From Planctomycetaceae bacterium (GTDB taxonomy: Bacteria; Planctomycetota; Planctomycetia; Planctomycetales; Planctomycetaceae): a stretch of DNA of 15,194 nucleotides. The notes below the pieces were generated by a model. The model was not told the DNA's origin. It searched no databases and was given only the letters and a program-made list of their open reading frames with translations. Where the stretch lies: assembly GCA_029259875.1 (NCBI GenBank), contig JAJDEK010000131.1, positions 1 to 15,194 of the forward strand. Reading direction: 5' to 3'. Numbering within the stretch: position 1 is the first letter of the stretch; each line of letters begins with the position of its first letter. Below are positions 8,844-15,194 of the stretch, one piece after another. The translations under genes were made by a program, and so were the position numbers.

Positions 8844-8875
8844 TCACAGGCTTACCGAAAACGTCAGCCTGTGAT
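8843..8875 (+). promoter_or_regulatory. 10-bp perfect hairpin between the GldFG and DUF4340 genes
   Basis: ATCACAGGCT (8843-8852) pairs perfectly with AGCCTGTGAT (8866-8875) around a 13-base loop. It begins on the last base of the upstream stop codon. No T tract follows on the plus strand, so it is not a classic terminator. It may stabilise the upstream mRNA, be a processing site, or lower expression of the downstream gene. Function is inferred. Confidence 0.5.
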
Positions 8876-8947
8876 CTCAAATAGAAGTTGAACTGCGTCC
8901 TGTTTGAATTCAATTTAAACCACTGTATTTAAGTAAAATCGTTTGCC

Positions 8948-10810
8948 ATGAATGAAACGACCAAAACACTGACCTTTGTAGTGATTGCTGCCGTTGCTTT
9001 AGTTGCAGCTTTCATCACCGATCGCACATCTCAACCCACTCAATTAACTGGCTATGAAAATGTGGGAGAAGAATTCTATCCTGAATTTTCTGATCCGACA
9101 CAAGCCAGATCACTGCGTGTCGTGAGCTACAATGAAGATTCTGCGACCCTGAAAGTCTTCAATGTCGAATTCAAAGATGGTGTCTGGAAAATCCCCTCGC
9201 ATCATGACTATCCAGCTGACGCGGAAGACGAATTGGCTGAAACAGCGGCTTCACTGGTAGGCGTTGTACGGGGTGCTTTGGAAAGCAGGCGTAAAAGTGA
9301 CCATGAGCGCTTTGGAGTGATTGACCCGCTGGATGAATCAAATACGAATCTCAAAGGTCGTGGCCAAAGACTGACACTCTCTAAAGAAGGTGGGGCACCA
9401 TTAGTCGACTTTATTATTGGTAAGGAAGTTCCCGAGCAACCAAACGAATATTACGTCCGCAAAGTAGATGAAGATTCCGTGTATCGAACCAAACTCAAGG
9501 TGGATCTCTCCTCAGAATTTTCTGACTGGATTGAACCAGATCTACTGAAAGTGGAAAGCGACCGTCTGGTAGAAATCATCGTGAATAAATACTCGATTGA
9601 TGAGCGCCAGAGACGTATTGTGAACCGGGAATTAGCCACGCTTAAACGCAAAAAATCGACTGATCCCTGGGATCTGGAAGGTCTCAATAAAGAAACTGAA
9701 AAACTGAATACCAGCGATGTGAACCAGATGATTACTACGTTGAGTGATTTAAAAATCCAAGGTATCCGTCCTAAGCCTCCTGGAATTGCTAAGGAGCTGA
9801 AAACGTCTGGCAACCTTCGGCTTGACCCGCTCGACTTTGTAGACCTGCAAAGTAAGGGCTTTATTCTGGCCAGCGATCCCCAGGGAAATCAGCAGCTGGT
9901 TTCCAATGAAGGGGAAGTGATTGCCGCCACGAATCAGGGAGTTCTCTATTCACTTTACTTCGGAGAAATTTTTACCGGTAGTACGTTAGACATCGAAGCT
10001 GGTAACAGTGGTAAGAAAACAGAGGAAAAATCGAAAACAAAAGAAAAAGGCGATACTCCTGAATCAGCGGACAAAAAAGAATCAGAGAAAAAAGAGGATG
10101 AAAAAGCTGATACTGGCGCGTTAAAAACCAGTCGCTATTTATTCGTGACCGTTTCGTTTGATCCTTCCTTCATTGGTGATCCTCCACAAAAACCGGAAGC
10201 GCCCAAAAAACCAGTTGGGCTCAAAGAAAAAACAGAGAAAAAGAAAGCAGAAGCTAAGCCTGCTGACAAAAAAGAGAATAAGCCCGAAGAGAAAACGAAA
10301 AAAGAGGGAGAGAAGCCTAGCCCAGAAGCAGAATACGAAATTGCGATGAAAAAGTATCAATCAGAACTTAAAACCTATGAAAAGTATTTGAAAGAATACG
10401 ATGAGAAAGTGGTTAAAGGCAATGAGATCGTACAAAAGCTGAATGAACGATTCGCTAACTGGTATTATGTCATCTCTGCTAAGAGCTTTGAAACCCTGAG
10501 AATGTCACGTAAAGCACTGATAGAACCCATTGAGCAACCAAAAGAGGAAAACGGCAAACCAATCATTCCCCAAACAGGCACTGCCAAACCGCCAGTCAAG
10601 AATAGTATACCAGCTCAGAAACCGAATGGTGCCTCTACTAAGCCTAAGCCAGCTCTCAACAAGAAACCAACTCCCGGTAAGCAGGAACCTGGTTCCCCAC
10701 CGAAAAAGCCGGCCGAGAAATCCCCAGTGGGAAAAGAATCCAGCAAACCAGAAGCGCCCAAGGCAAAATCTACGGAATCTTCCAAGCCCAAAACATCTCA
10801 GAACAACTGA
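8948..10810 (+). CDS. DUF4340-domain membrane protein with charged disordered insert and tail
   Basis: A 620-residue protein with one N-terminal membrane segment (about 8-24), so it should face the periplasm. Residues 35-345 match the DUF4340 pattern: early β-strand region with SLRVVSYNEDSATLKVF, the region VWKIPSHHDYPADAED, then ERFGVIDPL near 121-128 and WDLEGLN near 241-247. DUF4340 proteins are commonly encoded beside GldG-type ABC genes and are thought to be auxiliary subunits; the exact role is unknown. The domain is interrupted at about 352-390 and 412-460 by Lys/Glu-rich low complexity, separated by the strand SRYLFVTVSFDPSF (395-408). A helical stretch (462-500) and NWYYVISAKSFETLRM (504-519) then resume the fold. 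A Pro/Lys/Ser tail (530-620) ends it. No strong Shine-Dalgarno is seen before ATG 8948. The gap to the upstream gene is 104 bases with a hairpin, so expression may be uncoupled. No cysteine follows the membrane segment, so it is not a lipoprotein. Confidence 0.85.
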   Translation: MNETTKTLTFVVIAAVALVAAFITDRTSQPTQLTGYENVGEEFYPEFSDPTQARSLRVVSYNEDSATLKVFNVEFKDGVWKIPSHHDYPADAEDELAETAASLVGVVRGALESRRKSDHERFGVIDPLDESNTNLKGRGQRLTLSKEGGAPLVDFIIGKEVPEQPNEYYVRKVDEDSVYRTKLKVDLSSEFSDWIEPDLLKVESDRLVEIIVNKYSIDERQRRIVNRELATLKRKKSTDPWDLEGLNKETEKLNTSDVNQMITTLSDLKIQGIRPKPPGIAKELKTSGNLRLDPLDFVDLQSKGFILASDPQGNQQLVSNEGEVIAATNQGVLYSLYFGEIFTGSTLDIEAGNSGKKTEEKSKTKEKGDTPESADKKESEKKEDEKADTGALKTSRYLFVTVSFDPSFIGDPPQKPEAPKKPVGLKEKTEKKKAEAKPADKKENKPEEKTKKEGEKPSPEAEYEIAMKKYQSELKTYEKYLKEYDEKVVKGNEIVQKLNERFANWYYVISAKSFETLRMSRKALIEPIEQPKEENGKPIIPQTGTAKPPVKNSIPAQKPNGASTKPKPALNKKPTPGKQEPGSPPKKPAEKSPVGKESSKPEAPKAKSTESSKPKTSQNN

Positions 10811-11129
10811 CCATTAAGCCAGTGTTTAATACGAAGCCGAATCTATGGTGCACTTCCGTAAGGAAGTGTTTACCTCAGATGCGGCTTTTTTTATGGGTCT
10901 TAGAGCCTGCTCTCTTCCGGTTAGATAAACTTTACTGGCCACGTCGGTATTATGCAGAAATTTCGGATCGAATCGTTCATGAAAGATCCTTGTCTCCTAC
11001 CGATAAAGCTTAATGGATGAGTTATAACGATTTTGTAAGTTTATCTCTCTTAACCGGGTCATCAAATTATTACTAATATGAGTCAGCTGCAAAAGAATTG
11101 CAGTTTGCACATGTGAAGGAGTCACAGAA
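10811..11129 (+). other. Intergenic region between the DUF4340 and thioredoxin-like genes
   Basis: This 319-base gap begins with the terminator above. The rest probably holds the promoter of the thioredoxin-like gene: TTAACC (11050-11055) and TAATAT (11074-11079) with 18 bases between is only a weak candidate. A small hairpin, CTGCAA/TTGCAG (11087-11092 and 11098-11103), sits 12 bases before the Shine-Dalgarno AAGGAG (11116-11121). An open frame at 10822-11013 runs through the terminator and is not believed. Confidence 0.4.
10834..10892 (+). terminator. Terminator of the ABC operon
   Basis: AAGCCG-A-ATCT (10834-10844) pairs with AGAT-G-CGGCTT (10877-10887), 10 base pairs with one A/G mismatch, followed by a T run to 10892. 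Inside it lies a second tight hairpin, CACTTCC/GGAAGTG (10851-10857 and 10862-10868) with loop GTAA. The pairing and T tract fit a rho-independent terminator placed 24 bases after the DUF4340 stop codon. Confidence 0.7.
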
Positions 11130-11633
11130 ATGCAAAGACTTCCAAATCAGGTTCAATGGGTTACTACTTGTTTTTTGACTGTCTTAATGGTTGGATTGTT
11201 TGTAGATCTGTCTCAAGCAGAGACAAAAATCGAATCAGCAAGTCCGTCTAAAGATGCTGTAAATTGGTACTCAGATCTGGAAACAGCACATCAAGCTTCA
11301 TTAAAAAGTCACAAACCAATTTTGATCGTCTTTGATGCGAGCTGGTGCACTTACTGCCGAAAACTGGAAAAAGATACACTCTCTGACCCCAGAATGGCCA
11401 GTTATCTCAATCAGGCCTTCGAGCCAGTACACCTGGATTTCGACAAAGATCGAGAAATTGCCAACGTTCTCAAGGTAAAATCGATTCCCTGCACAGTCAT
11501 TCTCAGCTCAGAGGCTGATCTCTTGGCCAGACAAATCGGTTATTCGAAAGTTCCTCGATATCATGCCATGCTGGAAAAAGCTCGTAAATTACAAGCCGTT
11601 ATTCGCCACATTGAATACTCTAAAACACGCTAA
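11130..11633 (+). CDS. Exported thioredoxin-fold protein (CTYC active site)
   Basis: A 167-residue protein with a signal peptide: basic start, hydrophobic stretch at about 11-26 and a likely cleavage site after Ala30 (SQA). The mature part is a thioredoxin fold of the thioredoxin_7/DsbD-C kind. It has FDASWCTYCRKLE with redox cysteines Cys73 and Cys76, DLDFDKD-like strand HLDFDKD near 101-107, and the cis-proline loop SIPC with Pro120. It should act in the periplasm as a thiol oxidoreductase or as a reductase of protein disulfides; substrate unknown. AAGGAG lies 8 bases before the ATG. Length is typical of single-domain members. The acidic protein gene follows 71 bases later and may be in the same transcript. 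Family secure, role not. Confidence 0.9.
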   Translation: MQRLPNQVQWVTTCFLTVLMVGLFVDLSQAETKIESASPSKDAVNWYSDLETAHQASLKSHKPILIVFDASWCTYCRKLEKDTLSDPRMASYLNQAFEPVHLDFDKDREIANVLKVKSIPCTVILSSEADLLARQIGYSKVPRYHAMLEKARKLQAVIRHIEYSKTR

Positions 11634-11704
11634 TTTCGCTGATAAGCTTGATTCGACCTAGGGCAAATCTTGAAAAATCATCTGAGAACGTGTACTTTGC
11701 GCAT

Positions 11705-13060
11705 ATGAATAAAAGCAAAGAGCCTTTTGGCATCAATCCGTCTGGCGAAGGCGACTCTTGGGAGTCTCTTGCCGGTGATCTGTTTGGAATCGATTTCAAT
11801 CAAGAAGTCGCGCCTGTACCTACAGACATTGAAGAAGAATTAGCGGACGAAATCGAAGACGTCTCGCCTGAAGAACAGAGCCCCACCGAACCGCAGGTAG
11901 AGCAACCGGTTGTGGCAAAATCATCAGAAAAACATGTGGATGATAGCTATTTCGGTTCATCCATATTTGACGATGACGAATTCGGTCCCTCAGACTCTGA
12001 AACAGCCGATAGCACGGATCAAGACGTGGAACCAGAGGCCGACTTCGAAATCGAGGAAGAGGATCTGGAAGAAGATTTCATCGAAGTTTTTGAAGACGAA
12101 GATGAATTAGAAGAAGAAGAGGCTGATTTAGCCCCTGTCACAAATATTAGCGATAAGGAAAGTGATCTCAAAGAAGAAAAAGATACGTACTGGGATGCAC
12201 TTGATGGTTGGAACTGGGATGAAGATGATTCTGCTAAAGTCAGGACAGATCACAAAGTTGCCAATGCTGATGACGAAGAAGAGGAGTCAGAAGACGCTGT
12301 TGTTGAGTTAAAAAAACCTGCCCAGAAGAAACCAGCGAAACCGCGAGCAAAAAAATCGCGTCCTAAACCAGCAAGCAATAATCAAACCCGAACCGATGAA
12401 CGGCTGGACGATGATGGTTCCTTCGGTTTTGGACTCATTTCTCAAGATGTTGAATTTGAAGAAGTTGCCTTTGATTCTTCCGATGAAGAAGACGAGCTCG
12501 AAATTGCTGAAGAAGCTGAAGAAGTCGTAGCAGAAGAACGCGAAGAAACAGATTCATCTGAAACAAAACGACCTCGAAGACGTCGGCGGCGCAGACGTTC
12601 CCGTTCTCGCAAAAGTGAGGAAACCGTCGAGAGTGCTGAAGATGAGAAAGACGAAGAAGAAGTCGTCGAACTCCAGACTGATAGCGAAAGTGAAGAGTCA
12701 GAGGAATCTGAAGAGCGCGAAGCGAAGCGACCTTCACGACGACGCCCGCGCAGGCGCAAGAGCACATCCCGTTCTGAATCAACGGACTTGGAAGAAACCT
12801 CAGAAGAGGACTCGTCTTCAGATCCCAGTAAAAGTGAAGCTAAAAACAAATATCCCAACGTACCAAGTTGGGAAGAAGCGATTTCTTATCTACTGAACCC
12901 TAAACTCGTAGAGAGTAAAACAGGTAAAGACGATGAGGGCACAAAGCAATCTTCATCAAACTCAGAAAGTCCGAATCGCAGACACCCCAAACGGTCTCGA
13001 CGCTCTTCAAGCAAGCGCAGTGGCAATCGCCCACAGTCTCCTAAAAAGCCATCAACATAA
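11705..13060 (+). CDS. Highly acidic protein with arginine-rich blocks, function unknown
   Basis: I do not recognise this protein. From ATG 11705 it has 451 residues; an in-frame TTG at 11648 would add 19 residues, but neither has a clear Shine-Dalgarno, so the start is uncertain. Most of it is Asp/Glu/Ser-rich low complexity, probably disordered. Within that lie basic blocks: a Lys/Pro/Ala block at 203-223, RPRRRRRRRRSRSRKSE (289-305), KRPSRRRPRRRKSTSRSE (341-358), and a Ser/Arg-rich C-terminus (424-440). Ordered-looking islands are SWESLAGDLFGIDF (18-31), YWDALDGWNWDED (162-174), GSFGFGLISQDVEF (238-251) and VPSWEEAISYLLNP (386-399), the most protein-like. There is no signal peptide or membrane segment, so it is probably cytoplasmic. 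The basic blocks suggest nucleic-acid or ribosome contact, or a phase-separating scaffold; this is inference. It has no obvious functional link to thioredoxin or panC. Confidence 0.85.
   Translation: MNKSKEPFGINPSGEGDSWESLAGDLFGIDFNQEVAPVPTDIEEELADEIEDVSPEEQSPTEPQVEQPVVAKSSEKHVDDSYFGSSIFDDDEFGPSDSETADSTDQDVEPEADFEIEEEDLEEDFIEVFEDEDELEEEEADLAPVTNISDKESDLKEEKDTYWDALDGWNWDEDDSAKVRTDHKVANADDEEEESEDAVVELKKPAQKKPAKPRAKKSRPKPASNNQTRTDERLDDDGSFGFGLISQDVEFEEVAFDSSDEEDELEIAEEAEEVVAEEREETDSSETKRPRRRRRRRRSRSRKSEETVESAEDEKDEEEVVELQTDSESEESEESEEREAKRPSRRRPRRRKSTSRSESTDLEETSEEDSSSDPSKSEAKNKYPNVPSWEEAISYLLNPKLVESKTGKDDEGTKQSSSNSESPNRRHPKRSRRSSSKRSGNRPQSPKKPST
12566..12778 (+). repeat. Duplicated basic/acidic module inside the acidic protein
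   Basis: Two arginine-block units, protein residues 288-305 (12566-12619) and 341-358 (12725-12778), share the pattern KRPxRRRxRRR followed by Ser/Arg and ending in Ser-Glu. They are separated by a Glu/Ser-rich stretch. The similarity is in the protein pattern; the DNA is diverged. It could reflect internal duplication or convergent low complexity. Confidence 0.5.
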
Positions 13061-13072
13061 CGTTTTTTAGGA
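13039..13072 (+). other. AT-rich inverted repeat across the stop codon of the acidic-protein gene
   Basis: TCCTAAAAA (13039-13047) pairs perfectly with TTTTTAGGA (13064-13072), with a 16-base loop that contains the TAA stop. The stem is AT-rich and no T tract follows it, so terminator activity is doubtful. The 150-base gap to panC shows no other structure that I could see. Confidence 0.3.
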
Positions 13073-13210
13073 TGCCTGAGTCGTTTCCGCCAGTTGAAGT
13101 AAGCTCCTTGAGAATGATGTGACACTCCTGCTTTATCAGTTGTTGATTTCTTACGTGAGTCGTCCCTGATTTTGTAAGGATATGTAATTCATCCTGAAAG
13201 TTTTGATATC

Positions 13211-14092
13211 ATGTCGAAACCATTCACCTCACCTATCAAAACCGTCGAAGCAATCCCCGAACTACGGACGTTAATCCAGGCGCAACGAAAACAGGACGCT
13301 TCAATAGGTTTTGTTCCAACCATGGGAGCACTTCATGTCGGGCATGTCAGCCTGATTGAGGCGGCACGACAAGACTGTGATTTTGTTGCCGTTTCCATCT
13401 TTGTTAACCCTACTCAATTCGGACCGAATGAAGACTTTGATAACTATCCACGTTTGTTAGCAGAGGATCTGGAACAGTGTCAGACTGCGGGAGCAGATCT
13501 GGTCTGGATACCAACGACTGAAGTCATGTATCCTCCTCATTTCTCAACATACGTTGAAGTGAAAACCCTTTCCCAAATTCTGGAAGGAGCTACGCGCACA
13601 GATCATTTCCAAGGTGTCACAACGATCGTGACCAAACTCTTGCTAAGTTGTCTGCCTGACAAAGCGTTCTTTGGTGCGAAAGACTATCAACAACAGGCAA
13701 TCATTCGCCAGATGTGTCTCGACTTGAATATTCCAGTCGAGATTAAAACCTGCCCTACTATTCGGGACACCAATGGCTTGGCTCTCAGTAGCCGAAACGC
13801 TTATCTTTCAGAGGCAGAACATGAGTCAGCCTTGTCACTCTCACGCACACTCAATCTGGCAAAAGAAAAAATTGAGGCCGGTGAAACAAACTTGAACCAC
13901 ATCAAAACCGAGATGCAACAACTCTTAGAAGAAACCCCGTTAGTAAAACTAGACTACGCCACCATCGTGGATGCACAGACTCTGGAAGAACTTACAACTC
14001 CTCAACCGGAAATGGTCGTGTTGGTGGCCGCTTTTGTCGGAGCCACCCGATTGATCGACAACTGCCTCTTAAATTCAGCTTCAGCCCACTAA
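13211..14092 (+). CDS. panC: Pantothenate synthetase (pantoate-beta-alanine ligase)
   Basis: PanC joins pantoate and beta-alanine using ATP, giving pantothenate, AMP and diphosphate, the last step of vitamin B5 synthesis before coenzyme A. It is a cytoplasmic enzyme with a nucleotidyltransferase fold. At 293 residues it has the usual length. Motifs in order: FVPTMGALHVGH (34-45, HxGH type with His42 and His45 for ATP), FVNPTQFGPNEDFDNYPR (64-81), GATRTDHFQGV (126-136), FFGAKDYQQ (153-161, pantoate/ATP site), and SSRNAYLS (193-200, the KMSKS-like loop). The C-terminal dimer domain ends in TRLIDN. The start at 13211 fits the family start, but only a weak purine run (GAAAG, 13196-13200) precedes it. 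Neighbouring genes are not pantothenate genes, so the pathway partners must lie elsewhere. Confidence 0.97.
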   Translation: MSKPFTSPIKTVEAIPELRTLIQAQRKQDASIGFVPTMGALHVGHVSLIEAARQDCDFVAVSIFVNPTQFGPNEDFDNYPRLLAEDLEQCQTAGADLVWIPTTEVMYPPHFSTYVEVKTLSQILEGATRTDHFQGVTTIVTKLLLSCLPDKAFFGAKDYQQQAIIRQMCLDLNIPVEIKTCPTIRDTNGLALSSRNAYLSEAEHESALSLSRTLNLAKEKIEAGETNLNHIKTEMQQLLEETPLVKLDYATIVDAQTLEELTTPQPEMVVLVAAFVGATRLIDNCLLNSASAH

Positions 14093-14191
14093 AAACAGCT
14101 TTCTTTGTCTGTATTTACCATCTGATATTGACGTAAAGTGTTAAAAAATAAGAAGATACTTATAAATCTCCTAAAATCCCTGTTTTCTTTT

Positions 14192-14201
14192 GAGAGCGGG
14201 A
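14192..14201 (+). promoter_or_regulatory. Ribosome binding site supporting a TTG start of the ECF sigma gene
   Basis: The purine-rich GAGAGCGGGA lies 7 bases upstream of TTG 14209. No ATG or GTG occurs in frame before the conserved sigma region, so this site supports the rare TTG start. Further upstream, TTGACG (14128-14133) resembles a -35 box, but no -10 box sits at a fitting distance. Confidence 0.45.
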
Positions 14202-14208
14202 ACTTATT

Positions 14209-14859
14209 TTGTCCCCCATTCGTCAATTAGATACTGTGACCAACAATGATCAACACCTGATTCAAGAATGTTTAGCAGGTCGTACGGAGGCTTTCGATCA
14301 ATTGGTTCTGAAATATCAGGATCGCTTGTTTCGAACGTTAGTGCGGATTCTGGGCTCGAATGATGATGCGCGCGATGCGGCCCAGGAAGGTTTTACACAG
14401 GCATTTTTTAAATTGAATACATTCAAAGGAACAGCCGCATTTTATTCCTGGTTATTTCGTATCTCCTTTAATGCTGCTATCACTCAGAAGAGAAAAATAA
14501 GACGGACTTCCACCACACTGGATACACAAGATAACCCGGCTGGCAATTGGCTAGTTGATACACACCCTGAAAACCGTCCCTCCGATGTTGCCGAACTCTC
14601 CGAACGAAAAAAGTTGGTCCATCAGGCCTTAAATGAATTACAAGAAGAGTATCGTACCCCTTTGATATTGAGAGAACTGGAGGGAATGTCATATGGGGAA
14701 ATTGCAGAGATCACGGAAATTCCCTTAGGAACTGTCAGGAGCCGCATATTTAGAGGAAGGAACGAATTGAAACAGAAATTGAACACGCTTTTCCAGACTG
14801 AACCAGTCTCGCGTGCTTTCAAATCTGACCACGAGTCATCGATAAGTGAACCAAAATGA
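14209..14859 (+). CDS. ECF-type RNA polymerase sigma factor
   Basis: A 216-residue sigma-70 family factor of the extracytoplasmic-function group, directing RNA polymerase to stress or envelope promoters. Region 2 spans about residues 25-97 (FDQLVLKYQDRLFRTLVRIL, then DARDAAQEGFTQAFFKL and SWLFRISFNAA). Region 4 spans about 136-190, with the helix-turn-helix SYGEIAEITEIPLGTVRSRI (161-180). There is no region 1 or 3, as is normal for ECF factors. It starts at TTG, a rare codon, supported by the purine-rich site upstream. A short C-terminal tail (about 196-216, rich in Ser and Glu) extends past region 4. The gene overlaps the next by four bases (ATGA), showing translational coupling with its likely anti-sigma factor. 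The signal it senses and its target promoters cannot be read from the window. Confidence 0.95.
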   Translation: MSPIRQLDTVTNNDQHLIQECLAGRTEAFDQLVLKYQDRLFRTLVRILGSNDDARDAAQEGFTQAFFKLNTFKGTAAFYSWLFRISFNAAITQKRKIRRTSTTLDTQDNPAGNWLVDTHPENRPSDVAELSERKKLVHQALNELQEEYRTPLILRELEGMSYGEIAEITEIPLGTVRSRIFRGRNELKQKLNTLFQTEPVSRAFKSDHESSISEPK

Positions 14860-15194
14860 GTAGTCAACAACCATCAAACGAAAATCTTTCTGCTTACTTC
14901 GATCACGAAGTCTCACCCGAGGAGCGCAGACAACTAGAGTCACTTCTGGAGAATTCAACCGAAGCCCGCCAGGAACTACACGAGATCGGAGAACTTTCCC
15001 GACTTCTTCAGGAAACTGCTACAGAGTCCGCACCACCTGAACTGGCCCCCTCGATTCGTCGACGAATTGAGCAGGAAACCCTGCTGACACAAACATCCTT
15101 GCCTGTAGTCAAACGTGCTCCCTCAGTACTTCGTTATCGCATTGCGATTGCCATTAGTACCTGCTCTTCACTGGCGGCACTTGTTTTGTTCGTA
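14856..15194 (+). CDS. Anti-sigma factor, membrane-anchored, partial (runs off right edge)
   Basis: The first 113 codons of a gene that overlaps the sigma gene by ATGA. The N-terminal part NLSAYFDHEVSPEERRQLES (10-29) is the classic anti-sigma opening (LSAYxDxExSPEE). In zinc-type anti-sigma factors a His and two Cys follow (HxxxCxxC); here the matching stretch LESLLENSTEARQEL (27-41) has Leu, Ser and Ala instead, so zinc cannot bind in that way. A hydrophobic segment at about 95-113 (IAIAISTCSSLAALVLFV) begins the membrane anchor. It should hold the sigma factor at the membrane and release it on an envelope signal. The ATG at 14856 is decided by the overlap and the motif. Confidence 0.9.
   Translation, partial: MSSQQPSNENLSAYFDHEVSPEERRQLESLLENSTEARQELHEIGELSRLLQETATESAPPELAPSIRRRIEQETLLTQTSLPVVKRAPSVLRYRIAIAISTCSSLAALVLFV

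Noticed and set aside
10822..11013. 63-codon open frame after the DUF4340 gene
   Set aside because: It runs straight through the operon terminator and shows no recognisable protein features.
12442..12858. 138-codon minus-strand frame opposite the acidic protein
   Set aside because: Its Ser/Arg-rich sequence is simply the antisense of the Glu/Asp codon tracts on the plus strand.
14128..14166. Promoter TTGACG with TATAAA upstream of the ECF sigma gene
   Set aside because: The spacing is about 27 bases, too long for a normal sigma-70 promoter.

Overview
The window looks like a chromosomal segment of a planctomycete, possibly of the Gimesia/Rubinisphaera type. This is inferred from three things: moderate GC, long Lys/Glu/Pro-rich linkers in envelope proteins, and a GldA plus fused GldF-GldG transporter next to a DUF4340 protein. 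No database search was run. I see no phage or IS genes, CRISPR array, tRNA or rRNA.

Layout: (1) Bases 1-2216, minus strand, hold the N-terminal ~738 codons of DNA topoisomerase I (topA). It starts at GTG and runs off the left edge within its C-terminal repeats. (2) A 431-base divergent region carries a terminator-like hairpin with no clear gene in front of it. (3) 2648-5062 encodes a large membrane-anchored protein resembling the PpiD/SurA chaperone family but with no visible parvulin domain. (4) 5369-10810 is a likely operon: a GldA-type ABC ATPase, a fused GldF permease-GldG auxiliary subunit, and a DUF4340 membrane protein. A 10-bp perfect hairpin sits at the second gene boundary and an intrinsic terminator closes the operon. 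(5) 11130-13060 holds an exported thioredoxin-fold protein (CTYC) followed by an unrecognised, extremely acidic protein with arginine-rich blocks. (6) 13211-14092 is panC (pantothenate synthetase). (7) 14209 to the right edge holds an ECF sigma factor and a membrane anti-sigma factor overlapping by ATGA; the anti-sigma lacks the usual zinc-binding His/Cys residues.

How the genes may work together: the ATPase, permease/GldG and DUF4340 proteins most likely form one envelope ABC complex of unknown substrate. The upstream PpiD-like protein could assist folding in the same compartment, but that is only inferred from position and topology. The sigma/anti-sigma pair is probably a signalling module independent of the upstream genes. 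topA and panC are housekeeping genes. The least explained items are the acidic/arginine-block protein, the catalytic-domain-free PpiD-like protein and the GldFG-DUF4340 complex with its disordered inserts.
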